Both the position numbers and the translations under genes were made by a program. Below, one piece after another: positions 1 through 10,600 of a stretch of DNA of 60,000 nt. Origin of the DNA: Antedon mediterranea (Eukaryota; Echinodermata; Crinoidea; Comatulida; Antedonidae); assembly GCF_964355755.1 (NCBI RefSeq), contig NC_092672.1, forward strand, positions 36,268,501-36,328,500, given 5' to 3'. Each line of letters begins with the position of its first letter. Positions within the stretch are counted from its first letter, which is position 1. The notes beneath the pieces were generated by a model. It was not told the DNA's origin and ran no database searches. It saw only the letters and a program-made list of their open reading frames with translations.

Positions 1-914
1 TATGGGTGATTGATGACAATATGAAACTTAGCAATCGTGTTTTGATGATTTCAGCTTCTTTTGGTCTCTTATTCGTCGAGATTGCTCTGTTGGGAAAATT
101 TGTATCTATCTTTGCATATGTCTCCGGTATTGTATGTTACTTCTGCATCGGTTTACTGGTGAACTCCGGTACTGCCGGCGTCTTTGTTGCTGTCTCTGTC
201 ATCGTGATTGGTTACGTCATTTCGACGTTAACAGATTATTACAAAGGATATGTGGTTCTTTTACAGCAAGTGATATCGGTGCTAGATGAGTTAATCACAG
301 ATAACATGGTTCAAGTTTCTAGTGATAAACTTCCATCTTTTCCACAATGTACAGATCAGATAAATAATACCTGCATTCCTCTTTCTACTGTTGTTGACTT
401 TCAAGCTGGTGGGAATGCTGGTACGTCAACTGGACCTTCAACTGGACATTCAACTGGACCTTCAACTGACCCTAACACACAACCTACTAGTACCCCTACT
501 CCTTCAAATGGAACTCCTGCACCAGCACCATCAAGTGATAGCACATCTTTACCAGTAATCAGACAAGACACCGAAGGCTTAACTGCTATTGAAAAGACTC
601 TCTTTGACTTGATTGTTCAGAAGTATAGACCAACAGGGATTCAAATCTTGACTGTCATCATGCAACTCCTGATTCTGAGTCTAGTAATCTGGGTTGGTTT
701 CTCTACTCTAAAGCTTATTGAAGATTTCACTGACTTAAACCAGCAAGTAGAACTATTTGCAGGAGTTGTCATTGCTGGTATTGTACCTCTTTTTCAGGAA
801 ATTCTACGAAATAAGGCGGAAGAAGAGAGCAGACAAAAGATTCGTGAAAAATGTATCCGGCGCGACATTGAAGAATATCTGGCTAATGGAACATTTCAAA
901 CTTTGGTTATCTAA
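1..914 (+). CDS. Gene A: multi-pass membrane protein, C-terminal part (5' end outside window)
   Basis: The frame is open at the left edge, so this is the last ~303 codons of a longer gene; I see no convincing start. It aligns along its length with the C-terminal third of the 719-aa protein at 45243-47402, sharing GVFV, DYY/DFYxGYVVLLQQ, LTAIEKTLFDL and LIEDFT. Two or three hydrophobic segments lie near residues 10-75 and one or two near 215-265, followed by a basic/acidic tail. A Thr/Ser/Pro/Gly-rich stretch (about residues 135-185, with repeated TGPST/TGHST units) is absent from the paralogue and looks mucin-like. No family is recognised and no function can be given. It probably belongs to a lineage-specific membrane protein family with single-exon coding regions. 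The frame is certain; the role is unknown. Confidence 0.85.
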   Translation, partial: WVIDDNMKLSNRVLMISASFGLLFVEIALLGKFVSIFAYVSGIVCYFCIGLLVNSGTAGVFVAVSVIVIGYVISTLTDYYKGYVVLLQQVISVLDELITDNMVQVSSDKLPSFPQCTDQINNTCIPLSTVVDFQAGGNAGTSTGPSTGHSTGPSTDPNTQPTSTPTPSNGTPAPAPSSDSTSLPVIRQDTEGLTAIEKTLFDLIVQKYRPTGIQILTVIMQLLILSLVIWVGFSTLKLIEDFTDLNQQVELFAGVVIAGIVPLFQEILRNKAEEESRQKIREKCIRRDIEEYLANGTFQTLVI

Positions 915-977
915 CATTGTAACCATCTGTCAATTATTTTATGCAAAGGTACTTATATTTGCCTGTTTTAATATGCA

Positions 978-1206
978 AATGACTTAAAGCAAATGGCCTG
1001 ATTTATAGCAAATGGCCTGTTTTATACAAATGACTTTTATATACAAGTGGACCTTTATGCAAATGATGATTTATAGTAAATGGCCTGTTTTATACAAATG
1101 ACTTTTAGATGCAAGTGTACCCCTATGCAAATGATGATTTATAGCAAATGGCCTGTTTTATAAAAAATGACTTTTAAATGCAAGTGAACCTCTATGCAAA
1201 TGAATT
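978..1206 (+). repeat. ~69-bp minisatellite in gene A 3' UTR
   Basis: About three imperfect copies of a ~69-bp unit contain the phrases AAATGGCCTGTTTTATA, AAATGACTTTTA and TATGCAAATGATGATTTAT. The octamer ATGCAAAT recurs about once per unit. It lies just downstream of the gene A stop codon, so it is likely transcribed in the 3' UTR. Confidence 0.8.
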
Positions 1207-1437
1207 TATAAAAATAACCTGCTGTTTTTTTTTAATTCTCTATTATGCTTGCAAATGTAAATTTTCCTTGTTGCTTACAGCAGTTTTAATTTTGAAATCT
1301 TGATTTGGGTTTAGAATAAATTTAGTCCAGACTTAATATACAGTATTTGTACAAACATTTTTATATATATAATGAGGAAACTCATCTTTTTAAAGTTAAA
1401 GAATAGATTCATTTTTGTATTTTGTGAACTGATAATC

Positions 1438-1443
1438 AATAAA
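1438..1443 (+). promoter_or_regulatory. Candidate polyadenylation signal of gene A
   Basis: An AATAAA hexamer lies in the context TGATAATCAATAAATGTTTT. The same context recurs near 32.92 kb, where a duplicated copy of this 3' flank lies, which supports a shared gene 3' end. The stretch 1207-1437 is AT-rich UTR with no ORF. Confidence 0.5.
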
Positions 1444-1499
1444 TGTTTTTGTTTTAAAAAATGAAATGCTGCAACTAATCTAATGTTATTCAGGTCATA

Positions 1500-1880
1500 T
1501 TTATATATGTTTATCTTATAAGGTGTACAACCCTTGTAACCATATTATTGCTTAACTGTCTCAGCTAAAATAGACTGCTGCTTAATATGGATAGATAAAA
1601 CACAAACATTTGAATTATAAACATTTATTTATTTTGATACACCTTGCAGCATACAATAAATTTGTAACAAAACAATAATTGTAAGCATAAAAAATGGCAC
1701 AAAAAACCAGCATTATAGAAACTGTGAAAAACACTAAGAATTCAATATACATTTTTTATTTGATTTTATACATAAAAAGTATTACATACCATACCATATA
1801 TATGTAAAGACGATTGTTAGATATTTATATAATAGATATAAGTGACCTAGAAGCTAGGGGCATAAATTAGTCTTTACCGA
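1500..1880. repeat. Dispersed duplicated 3'-flank segment (copy 1)
   Basis: A block containing ACACCTTGCAGCATACAATAA, AACAAAACAATAATTGTAAGC, 'GTGAAAAACA.TAAGAATT' and 'ATATAAGTGA.C.AGAA.CTAGGG' recurs near 33.42-33.60, 37.74-38.03, 48.16-48.70 and 50.03-50.39 kb. It marks the segment following each membrane-protein gene copy and shows that the locus was duplicated. It is noncoding. Confidence 0.75.
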
Positions 1881-2990
1881 TTCACCACGATAAGCGCTTA
1901 AAGCGCTCAAAAGGTTAAAAGTCAAGGTCATTGTAAACAAATTACTGTATCAACAACAAAAAAGTAAATCGAATTTACATGCGCAGTTTGCTGTGCATGA
2001 ATCGTAACAACAAATTATACAAAATATTCACAACTTTTTTTAAAAAAATATGCTTCTAAATATATAAAAACAATTGTTGAAGTTAGTTTGAAAATAAAAT
2101 TCGAAAATATAACCGTTTTTCGAAGCACGCTGTTCGAAACGCGACAGGCGCGTTGAATGAATCTAGGCCTAGGCCTAAACATACAACGTAAAATCGTCTA
2201 AAATCCATCTTTATTTCTAATAATCACTATTTTGAAGCTTGTATACAATAAATGTATAATAAATAAAGATTATGTATCAGTTACAGTGTCTAAATCGTCA
2301 TATTTCCATGTAAAAATGTGATTTTTCTACCGGAGAAAAGTCGTGAAGATGTCCTCACAAGGGCCGCGCCATATTGTTTACCTTTGATTGTAATATGAAC
2401 CCTGACATGTCAGATGCATTATGGGCATGAAATATTTGTTCAAACTTCAGCTGCGCAAAGGTCAGTTTATTGAAGCATAACTTTTGACAAACATTTTGAT
2501 ACCAAACTTGTTTTAATTTCATAAGTTTTCGACGCATTTTCGTCAAATTTTCTGCAAGCTACACGTCTAAAACAGCGGACTAAGCTCCCGAGGGATGCCG
2601 GTGCGCGTGAGAATCGCGAATTCCAAGTCGCTTTCGGGATGTTTTTTTTAACATTCCCGGTGAACAAACAGCGGCGACGACGCTCTCGGGGCGGCTCCCG
2701 ATAGGCCTAGGCCCCATATGGTCATCGTCGGATGAGTCAGTCTACTAATTTCTTCATAATTTCGAAACCGGTCATTCATAATGGTCAAGTTTGGTCTTAT
2801 TTTGAAGAGAAGAAATAGGTTCTGATGAAGAGATGAGTTTTATTATGAAATATTTATTAATTTTTGTGCATTTGGTAGTCAAAGATAAATTACAAATTTT
2901 TTATAATTTTCCTAAAATATTTATAAAATTTGCATAATCCATACTCCGCCAAAATAAGTTGTAACACAAATTTGATAACATATTTGGAAA
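1881..2990. other. Unique insert between duplicated flank blocks, no gene seen
   Basis: The homologous block near 50.40-50.46 kb lacks this ~1.1-kb stretch. It contains AGGCCTAGGCCTA, a GC-rich patch with inverted pieces (CTCCCGAGGG to CTCTCGGGGCGG, about 2580-2700) and AT-rich DNA. Two short minus-strand frames (63 and 66 codons) overlap here but resemble nothing known. Clear terminal repeats were not found. Confidence 0.4.
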
Positions 2991-3098
2991 TAAAATGTCC
3001 TTTATTGAGTGAATTTTCTCCAACTCAAAAACATTGTAATAAATAGTTGATCTGAGAAATAATACTATATGTCCGAGAAATACTGTATTAAGCTCTGT

Positions 3099-3213
3099 CT
3101 ACACTATCAAACTTTATGTGACAACAAAATGTGATGTGCCCATATGGACATGATGATGTCATATCACTACCATATTTGGTTTTTGTCAATCTAGTTTGTG
3201 TAAACAGAGCTTT
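3099..3213. mobile_element. MITE copy (TAAGCTCTGTCTACAC family), diverged
   Basis: Termini AAGCTCTGTCTACACTATC and GTGTAAACAGAGCTTTA are inverted repeats around an internal motif GATGATGTCATATCACTACC. Other copies lie at 6832-6930/30972-31045, 48883-49029 and 50519-50650, with a truncated one near 38.19 kb. It is nonautonomous and carries no coding capacity. The copies at 3.1, 48.9 and 50.5 kb sit in the same flank and probably descend from one insertion before duplication. Confidence 0.8.
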
Positions 3214-3225
3214 AGCAACATAATA

Positions 3226-5828
3226 GGGAGGTTTCGCAACCTTACGAATACGATAACGAAAACGGATACGTCACACATTTGTGAAACTTTTGAGCAAAGA
3301 TTATATAGCGCCGCTACGCGGCGCAAGATAGGTAACTGTTGCCAAGCTCCTATCTTATAACACTACGCGCCCAGTAAATCCATGGACGCCATTCGGGCGG
3401 ACAGCGATTTTTTTTTCCGTACGAGAGTTCCTCCATCGGTTCGTTTCGGACTCAATCGACTCTTCGGTAAGCCACCGATGCTCACTGATGCGTGACAGCA
3501 ACCACAAGACAAAACGTGAGCAGCTTTTTTGCACGAGTGACAGATTTATATATACTAGAGGCCTAACACTAATACTCACTGTAAATATAATAATAAATAT
3601 TAATAGTAGTACATACTGAACGTCATTGTAATAATAATAATAGGCCTAGAATTTTAATAATATAATACTGTATAGGCAGCCACAAACCAATGTATGTACC
3701 ATCAGATTCACAAACAGTAACACACACACAGCAGCAGCACTTTGTTGGTCGTCACAAGCAAGTGCAAGGCTGGCCCTAGCTAGCCTAGCCCTACGTACGT
3801 GTGCTTCAATGTAGTACATTTCCATCTACAGACAGTACTATTTTTTATTTTAATAAAATGAAGTAGTAGGTTAGAAATTATATGTACAGAAGTAACACTA
3901 ACAGATGTTTTTATCAAGAAAATTACAATTTTCTTCAGGTTTTTAAGTGTAACATTTGAAAAATTGTATACATATATTATATTATTATTATAGGCCTAGT
4001 ATTAGTATTCTATTAGTATTAGTAACATGTATTCTTGTAAGTTGTAATGTATAGAAACACATGCTTGCTTATAAAGCGTTTAATCTTGGCCGGTGGAAAT
4101 TTTGAAATAAAATGAACAATTTAAAAAAAAAATTTATTTCAGAAACCATAATAAAAAAAATAAATCAAGAATATGGAATACAGAAAACCCATCTTCATGA
4201 CAAGATGATAGTATCACATATAATTATAAGCTTCCTGGAAAATGTGTTACAGTATTATTAAATGTATTTGTACTATTGCAGTCGTGTCAGTACCGTAATT
4301 GAATGTTTTTTACTTTGCATGTATTTTTTATGATTTTCCAAATTACATATACACATAATAAACAATAATATTAGTTGTAGGCCTATAATATAACTTAATT
4401 AAAACTCCAAAATTGCCTATATTAAAAGTCTGAAATCTTTATTTTTCCAGATTGGGGATAATTAATACGTACACCTTTAACGTAAAATTTCCATTACCTT
4501 ACAATACAAATATTAATTTAATAATATTATTTTAAAAGGTATAAAAAACATACACTGTGCATAGGAATTCCTACTGTACATAACCATTTTAAATTCAAAA
4601 GTAATACCTTGCATAGGCTTACACAAGGTTGGCTATGTTGGCTAGGCTAGCCATGGGCTAGCTACAATACCATAAACGATAAGAAAAGAGCCTCTCGTTC
4701 GTGACAAAAGGTCGTTCAACTTTAAAAAATAATATCTGATACGACCTACTATTGGGTCGTAGACCTAAATATCTTCAATATGCTATTGGGTTCTTAATGT
4801 AATTACTAAGTAGGCCTAGTATTTATTAATTAATGTCATCAAAACTCGTATTAGTGTAGATTCATTTTACTATTATGAGAGCCTGTGTGAAAGTATTAGC
4901 TCGCGGTTTGTAAATGTAAATTGTATTATATTGTCACGCATCAGTGAGCTGACTTTACCGAATACCGAAGAGAGTCGATTGAGTCCGAAACGAACCGATG
5001 GAGGAACTCTCGTACGGAAAAAAAAATCGCCGCCGGACAGGTTATTATTGTGATTTAAATGTAAATGGTTTAAAGTTTGCGGTCCGCCTCGAAGTATCTG
5101 TGGTTAACCATCTTTATGATTAATTCTTGGAAAAGGGAAGAAATTATGGAAACAAAGTAAAATAAAAGTTTCTTTGGGATCTGGACACTTTCCGATTAAT
5201 TCTGTGTGTTTACATTGATATGTTTGGTTAGACAACTTCGTTCTTTAACCGAAACATCGTGGATATTGCCTTGACAACGACTTTATTCCGGTTCAAACTT
5301 GTCCGCCGGAATGGCGTCCATGGATTACAAAGGTCTCACCCAGTTACCTATCTTGCGCCGCGTAGCGGCGCTATACAATCTTTGCTTTTGAGCTGATGCC
5401 CATTTCATATTCATAAAGCGTATTCGTGTTGACGAATATCACCAGTCATATTCGTAACTACAAAACGAGTATAGTTTTTGATCTATTTTGCACATTTTGC
5501 ATTTGAATCAGGAATGATTCATGATTATAATATAATTATAGATTTATTGAAAGTAATTTACTAAAGTAATTTACTAAAATGCCAGGTAAATTTTGATATA
5601 AATAGCAGTTTTTAAAGTCCTCACTCGCTTTATGTTACGCTAGGCCTAGACAGCAAAGCACCACGCACACGTACCTGCTGCACTTCGCTCAAATTTATCG
5701 CAGTCATATTTTGGATGGCGCCCTTAATATTTCGTTGCCATGCGATTTTTACTGGCTTACGAAAAACGAATAATTGTGCGTGACGTATCCGTTTTCGTTA
5801 TCGTATTCTTAAGATTGCGAAACCTCCC
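3226..5828. mobile_element. 2.6-kb nonautonomous DNA transposon with ~50-bp TIRs
   Basis: The left end GGGAGGTTTCGCAACCTTAC is matched inversely by the right end ..GATTGCGAAACCTCCC. About 50 bp agree with three or so mismatches, including the ACGATAACGAAAACGGATAC block. TA flanks both ends (3224-3225 and 5829-5830). Inverted homology continues inward in blocks: the GCGCCGCTACGCGGCGC zone at 3308 against 5357, the 'CATGGACGCCATTC' zone at 3380 against 5310, and ~100 bp at 3400-3510 against 4930-5035. The middle (3560-4930) is AT-rich without a convincing ORF. The segmental copy at 48.9-49.1 kb lacks it, giving an empty site. The superfamily is unresolved. Confidence 0.85.
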
Positions 5829-6333
5829 TATATAATTATTATTATTATGGACATAAAAATCCTTTCTATAGAGGGCGGTAGATAACATTTTGTTGCAATG
5901 AAAGAATTATTCCCTGGGTAATACTAATACACAGTATAATACAGTAAAATATAATTATAATTACAATATAAATAATTAATTCAAATTATCATAATAGATC
6001 TATACTAACCCGTGCTTATGTTTTAAAATAATTGCACATGATTATATTTGCTGCTGTAATACTTATTACATCAAAATAAAATGCAATACGTTCGAGCCTT
6101 GAGCAGACCACATTATGAGCCTTCTTGAATTGAGTCTTGTACGTACATGTTCCCTCTATACTAGCATGGATTAAACCCCTTCTTGATAGGGTAATTGGTA
6201 TGCATTCGTTAACTGTATGTTTGTATCTTTCTTGGCACTCTTATGTACCTTTCTTCCATCTAAGCCCCAATGTGGCATATTTTTGTCCATAGAGTAGCCT
6301 AGTAAACGACAGCACATGGTTTTACTTCATCAG

Positions 6334-6426
6334 TTATGCGAATACGCCAGAAAGGGCTAAAATAGCGATTAAAACTACGGCGAGGACGAAGATGCCGGAC
6401 AGGACAATACATATTACTTTGTTTCT
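6334..6426 (-). CDS. Putative 93-bp terminal exon encoding a C-terminal membrane helix (copy 1)
   Basis: Read on the minus strand, an AG acceptor (complement of 6427-6428) is followed in frame by RNKVICIVLSGIF and VLAVVLIAILALSGVFA, then TAA. The homologous exon at 51352-51444 has the same acceptor, frame, length, basic start and ~22-residue hydrophobic helix, with mostly conservative changes. Shared frame and stop in two diverged duplicates suggest a real last exon of a tail-anchored or single-pass protein. Upstream coding exons were not identified; in this locus they would have to lie across the nested insertions. No family was recognised. Confidence 0.45.
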   Translation of the reverse strand, partial: RNKVICIVLSGIFVLAVVLIAILALSGVFA

Positions 6427-6831
6427 CTATACGGATATAAAATAATATAAAAGTTAGACAATTACGAGCTTCACGCATTATGTGAATGCCCATTTACTGG
6501 ACACATACGCCAAACTTGTAATATACATTGCCATAGCCTTGTGGTTTTATTCTCTATTGAACCTTTATTACTGTCAAAATTTGTTTTCGAAGTTCTTAAA
6601 GTTAGTGAAAATATTATCATTGCTATTTTCATACTTGTACCGTACTATTTGTGTGCCATGTTGGACACTGTTATCACCAGTTGTCACATATAGAATAATA
6701 ATAATAATATTTTAATATTAGTTAATGGGAACAATTCTCCCCCTTAATAATATAATGAAAAACCGTCCCCCCCCCCACCCCATGCAATTCAGTTGGTTTG
6801 ATTATCGTGCTCTTATTCATCAATACATACC

Positions 6832-6930
6832 TAAAGCTCTGTCTACACTATCAGACTAGTGTGTGTACCCAATTAATATGGTAGTGATATGCCCAAATAT
6901 GGTAGTGATATGACATCATCATGTCCATAT
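6832..6930 (-). mobile_element. Left half of a MITE split by a LINE insertion
   Basis: The sequence starts TAAAGCTCTGTCTACACTATC and carries the family's internal CCAAATATGGTAGTGATATG. It continues at 30972-31045, where the other terminal repeat (GATAGTGTGGACAGAGCTTTA) ends the element. Relative to the copy at 48883 it is reversed. The last 20 bp (6911-6930) are repeated at 30972-30991, the target-site duplication of the LINE that entered it. Confidence 0.85.
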
Positions 6931-7063
6931 AAAGAAGAAGCACATAAACTTGACACATTTCACAGACAGCAACTTCGCAAAATCATAGGTATCAGGTTGC
7001 CAGACAGGATGATATCGGACATAAATTTACAGAAGGACAGGAACAAAACCAATTTCGTTAGAA
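6931..7063 (+). pseudogene. 5'-truncated LINE fragment, part 1 (reverse transcriptase C-terminal region)
   Basis: The translation includes KLDTFHRQQLRKIIGIRLPD, typical of the region after the RT domain of many invertebrate LINEs. A frameshift follows, with TKPISLE in another frame. The reading resumes at 30704 after the inserted transposon: joining across one copy of AGAA gives ISLEIVDARWRLLGHILR in continuous frame. The element is a dead 5'-truncated copy flanked by a 20-bp duplication (6911-6930 and 30972-30991). Confidence 0.85.
7060..7063. repeat. Target-site duplication AGAA (left) of the RAG1-like transposon
   Basis: AGAA at 7060-7063 is repeated at 30704-30707, immediately outside the CAC...GTG termini. 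Removing the transposon and one copy restores the LINE reading frame. Four-bp duplications are reported for Chapaev-type elements, whereas Transib and ProtoRAG make 5 bp. Confidence 0.8.
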
Positions 7064-7101
7064 CACGCTGTCTTCAACTATAGGCGATACAGACAAAAAG
7101 T
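7064..7101 (+). promoter_or_regulatory. 5' transposon end resembling a 23-type recombination signal
   Basis: Heptamer-like CACGCTG (7064-7070), 22-bp spacer (7071-7092) and nonamer-like ACAAAAAGT (7093-7101). The V(D)J consensus is CACAGTG / 12 or 23 bp / ACAAAAACC; here the heptamer matches 5 of 7, with the critical CAC kept, and the nonamer 7 of 9. The spacer begins TCTTCA as at the other end but carries ten extra bases. It is presumably the transposase binding and cleavage site. Confidence 0.75.
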
Positions 7102-7645
7102 ACTGTACTATAGAGGGCGCATTCTCATAACCTTTATTCAGCTTGCGTGATCAGTAGAGCGTGACCAGCGAGTTTTGCGATTACGCCGTCGATTTGTTTA
7201 TATTATTAGACGTACTAGATTGTATATATTAGAAAACTGATATTATATATAACGTAATTCTTTGAATAAATTTGTACTTTTATGTATTATAAACAGCATA
7301 TTAAAACTAAAAATAAAGAAAAAGTTCGTTTTGGTGCAATTTGTATTGTATATCGCCTTTTGTTTCGAATAAACAAATTATATGAACAGCGCCACCTAGA
7401 ATAATGGGGCGCTAAATACGATCGTCTGTTTTACGTGACAGCCACCAGTTCATGTTCCGAATTTTTGCAGACCGACTCATTCCATCTTTATCAACAACAT
7501 ATGTTAAAACAACAATTTTGTTATGGTTAAAATCGTAGAAATTGACTGCTAAACTTGCTCAATATTTTCAAGCTAGCCTAGGCTAATGCTGCATGCTGAG
7601 ATGGTATTTGTATGTTAATGTATTGTAAATATTTTGTAAAAAGGT
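7102..7645. other. 5' noncoding region of the RAG1-like transposon
   Basis: It holds the inner inverted block ACTATAGAGGGCGC (7108-7121), mixed AT-rich DNA and no supported ORF. The promoter and 5' UTR of the transposase gene must lie here, but no clear TATA box or unique start can be fixed. A possible acceptor-like TTCTTGTATGACAG just after 7646 would allow an upstream first exon. Confidence 0.4.
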
Positions 7646-10600
7646 ATGGATGTTCATATTTCTTGTATGACAGGTCTCTGTCGTTTATGTGGTTGTAGAT
7701 TTAAAAAAAATGATACAAAAACAAATATTCTGAACTTAAGATCTGACATTCTTCCATATTACAATCTGATTGAATCTGTACAAAATGTTCACCCCAACTT
7801 TATTTGTGCTACTTGTACATCAAAATGTTACAAATTCAAGCCGATAACAACATACAAATGGACAAGTCATAAACAATCATCATGTTTGACATGCTTTTTA
7901 TTTACAAATCAGTACATTCACGGATCTATGAAGAAACATAATCAGCGATCACGAAATCTTAATGGTACATTTTGTAAGCCTGACAATTCATCACCTTCAT
8001 TAAACAGTCAATTTGAAGTAAAAAACAGTGCTATTGATGATATTTATGTCTGTAAAGTATGTAATGATGTTATGTCTTTGTCTATGTTAGAGACTAAATG
8101 TTGCCATACTTTTTGTGCAAATTGTTTGTCCCAACTGTTTTGTACACTAAAAGCAGATGTAATTCCTTGTCTTCAATGTTTGTCTCCTGTTTGCATTGTT
8201 GATGTGAAATCGCCATCGAAACTAAGCCAGCAATCATTGAGCTGAGATGCCAAAAGTGCTCGGACACACTTTTGTATCCAGAATGTCAAGATCATACTTG
8301 CATATCAAACTGCCAACTAAAGGTTAAAAAAATTAAAAAAGCAGTAAATGAGATCAACGAATCAATCAATGAAGTGATACCTAATCAACTTGAAAAATTA
8401 GCTCATAAAGTAATTCACAAGTCTCTGAAGAAAAACAAGGAAATTACTTTAAACACAAATGGCAGGGTAAGTCAATTACAATTTTAAAATAAAAAAATAC
8501 TGAAATATTAATCAAACTAAATTATAATGTTAATTGAAATTTTATAAGCAAATTGTATTACTTTTAACCAGCCATTGAAAGTTACTGTTATTCCTAATGC
8601 AACAAAGTCAAGCAATGATGTGAGTCAACGAACTGTAAAGCGAAGAACATCAGAGGTTCAGCGACTGAGGAAAGCAGTATCTGTAGGTGGGGAATTAAGA
8701 CAGTTATCCGATGAAGTGAGTCACCTTCCTTCCAAACCTCCAAATCAAGATGTAGATGATAGCTTGGCGATGAAAGTTGACTGTGGTCTTGGTTGGCAAC
8801 AAATTAGAAAGCTAAGAAGGTAAATAAAACAACTTTGATTAGATAATATGATAATATAAGCATCACCAACATGTTTATTTAAATTGGCAAGTATCTCCGT
8901 TATTTAAAATGTACTGTTTTTACAAATTCTATTAGGTATTTTTTACCTGGGTTTATATCGTCAGAAAGACAAATGCAAGGTCGACAAGAAGAATTAACTC
9001 TTGATTTTATCGATGAAAAGATGATTCCCCTGGTTTTTAAATGTGATGGTGCAAATGGTAAAGATGGGTTTTTAGAGAAGATGGCTCCTGTAGTAGTAGT
9101 GAAAAATATCCATGACTTTTTATTTACACACCTGGAAAAACATGAAGAGTAAGTATTTTTTGGTAATCTAATCAGTCGCAAGTGTAACAATATTTTGTGT
9201 TGATTTATAAGGACAGTTAAACATAATATTTTGTATATACTTTTGTTTCTAGATTGCACAACATCAAACCAAAGGATGGGGAGATCCTGATCAAATTTGG
9301 TGGCGATAAAGGTGGCGGGTCCACAAAATTTGAGTTACAAATTTGCAGCATTGACAAACCCAACGCCTTGCACAACATCCTTGTCGTGCTGATGTTTAAT
9401 GCACCAGACTACACCACTAATTTATCTAGAACACTCCCACTCATCAGCAAACAAATCACAGATTTGAATGGACAAGAGTGGAGGTAGGATTAAATATATC
9501 TTAATATAATTTACAAAACATCATAATTACCTGAGTCATACATGAAATCTGCAATTAACATGTGTTTGTTCTATTTGTTTTTTAGAGGTTATAAACTGCG
9601 GGTCTTCTTTTTTGGAGATTATGATTTTCTAGTCCGAATATATGGGCTATATTCACCTAATGGTAAGAATAGAATTATAGATTAATTAGAAAATATGTTA
9701 TGATTAATATATATTGTATGTATTGATATCACTGGATGTATTCCTATTCCAGGAAGATACTGTTGTTTGTTTTGCACATCAACAAAAGATGACATAAACA
9801 AGGGAATTAAAAGGGAACCGAGATGTCTACAGAATATGTCTGAAGATTATGCCAAATTTATTGACTCTGGGTCAAAAGAGGACAAAAGTAAGGATGTTTC
9901 TAGAAACATTGTACGGGCGCCAATGGTTAATGTAGATATTGACCATGTAAGTTTTGATTTTACATTTTAAAACAACATTACATAATAAAATAATACATTT
10001 TATATAAACACTCATCATAACTAACTATAATTCTAATAATGCAAATTAATGGTATTATTTCCTTTTCAAATAGGTATCAATACCATGTCTTCACATTTCA
10101 CTTGGAGTTTTTAAAAAACTTTATGATTTGCTGGAATGTGAAGCCCATGAGATGGACAAACAACTCTATAAGTTCAGGTATGGAAATAGAGTACATTAAA
10201 AAAAACAGTGTACCAATCAAAGATTCACTAATATAATAGTAAATAATTTATGCATTTCAATAATGAAATTGTAACTACTAATTGTTTTTTAGACAACATA
10301 ATCCATCAGCAGAGAGCAGAAACAATTTTGAGCTCTGCATTGCTCAAAGTGCCTTAAAACTAGAAGCAAGCAAAAAACAAATTGCGATACTAGAAGATGA
10401 AATAGTTACTATCGAGGACAATATGACTATTGCCCAGCTGGGACAGTCTGCCAGTGCCATTTCATCAAAGACTCAGAAAATTAAAGAACTCGTAAGTAAA
10501 GTAAAAAATCACGGACTAAGAGTGGCTAATGAAATTTACAAGATTTTTAATTATAACTAAAAATATATATAATTAAAAATATTGCATGTACTTTTAGAAA

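Noticed and set aside
8900-9259. 119-codon minus-strand frame
   Set aside because: Antisense shadow of transposase exon 3 and its flanking introns; the plus strand has conserved splice sites and motifs.
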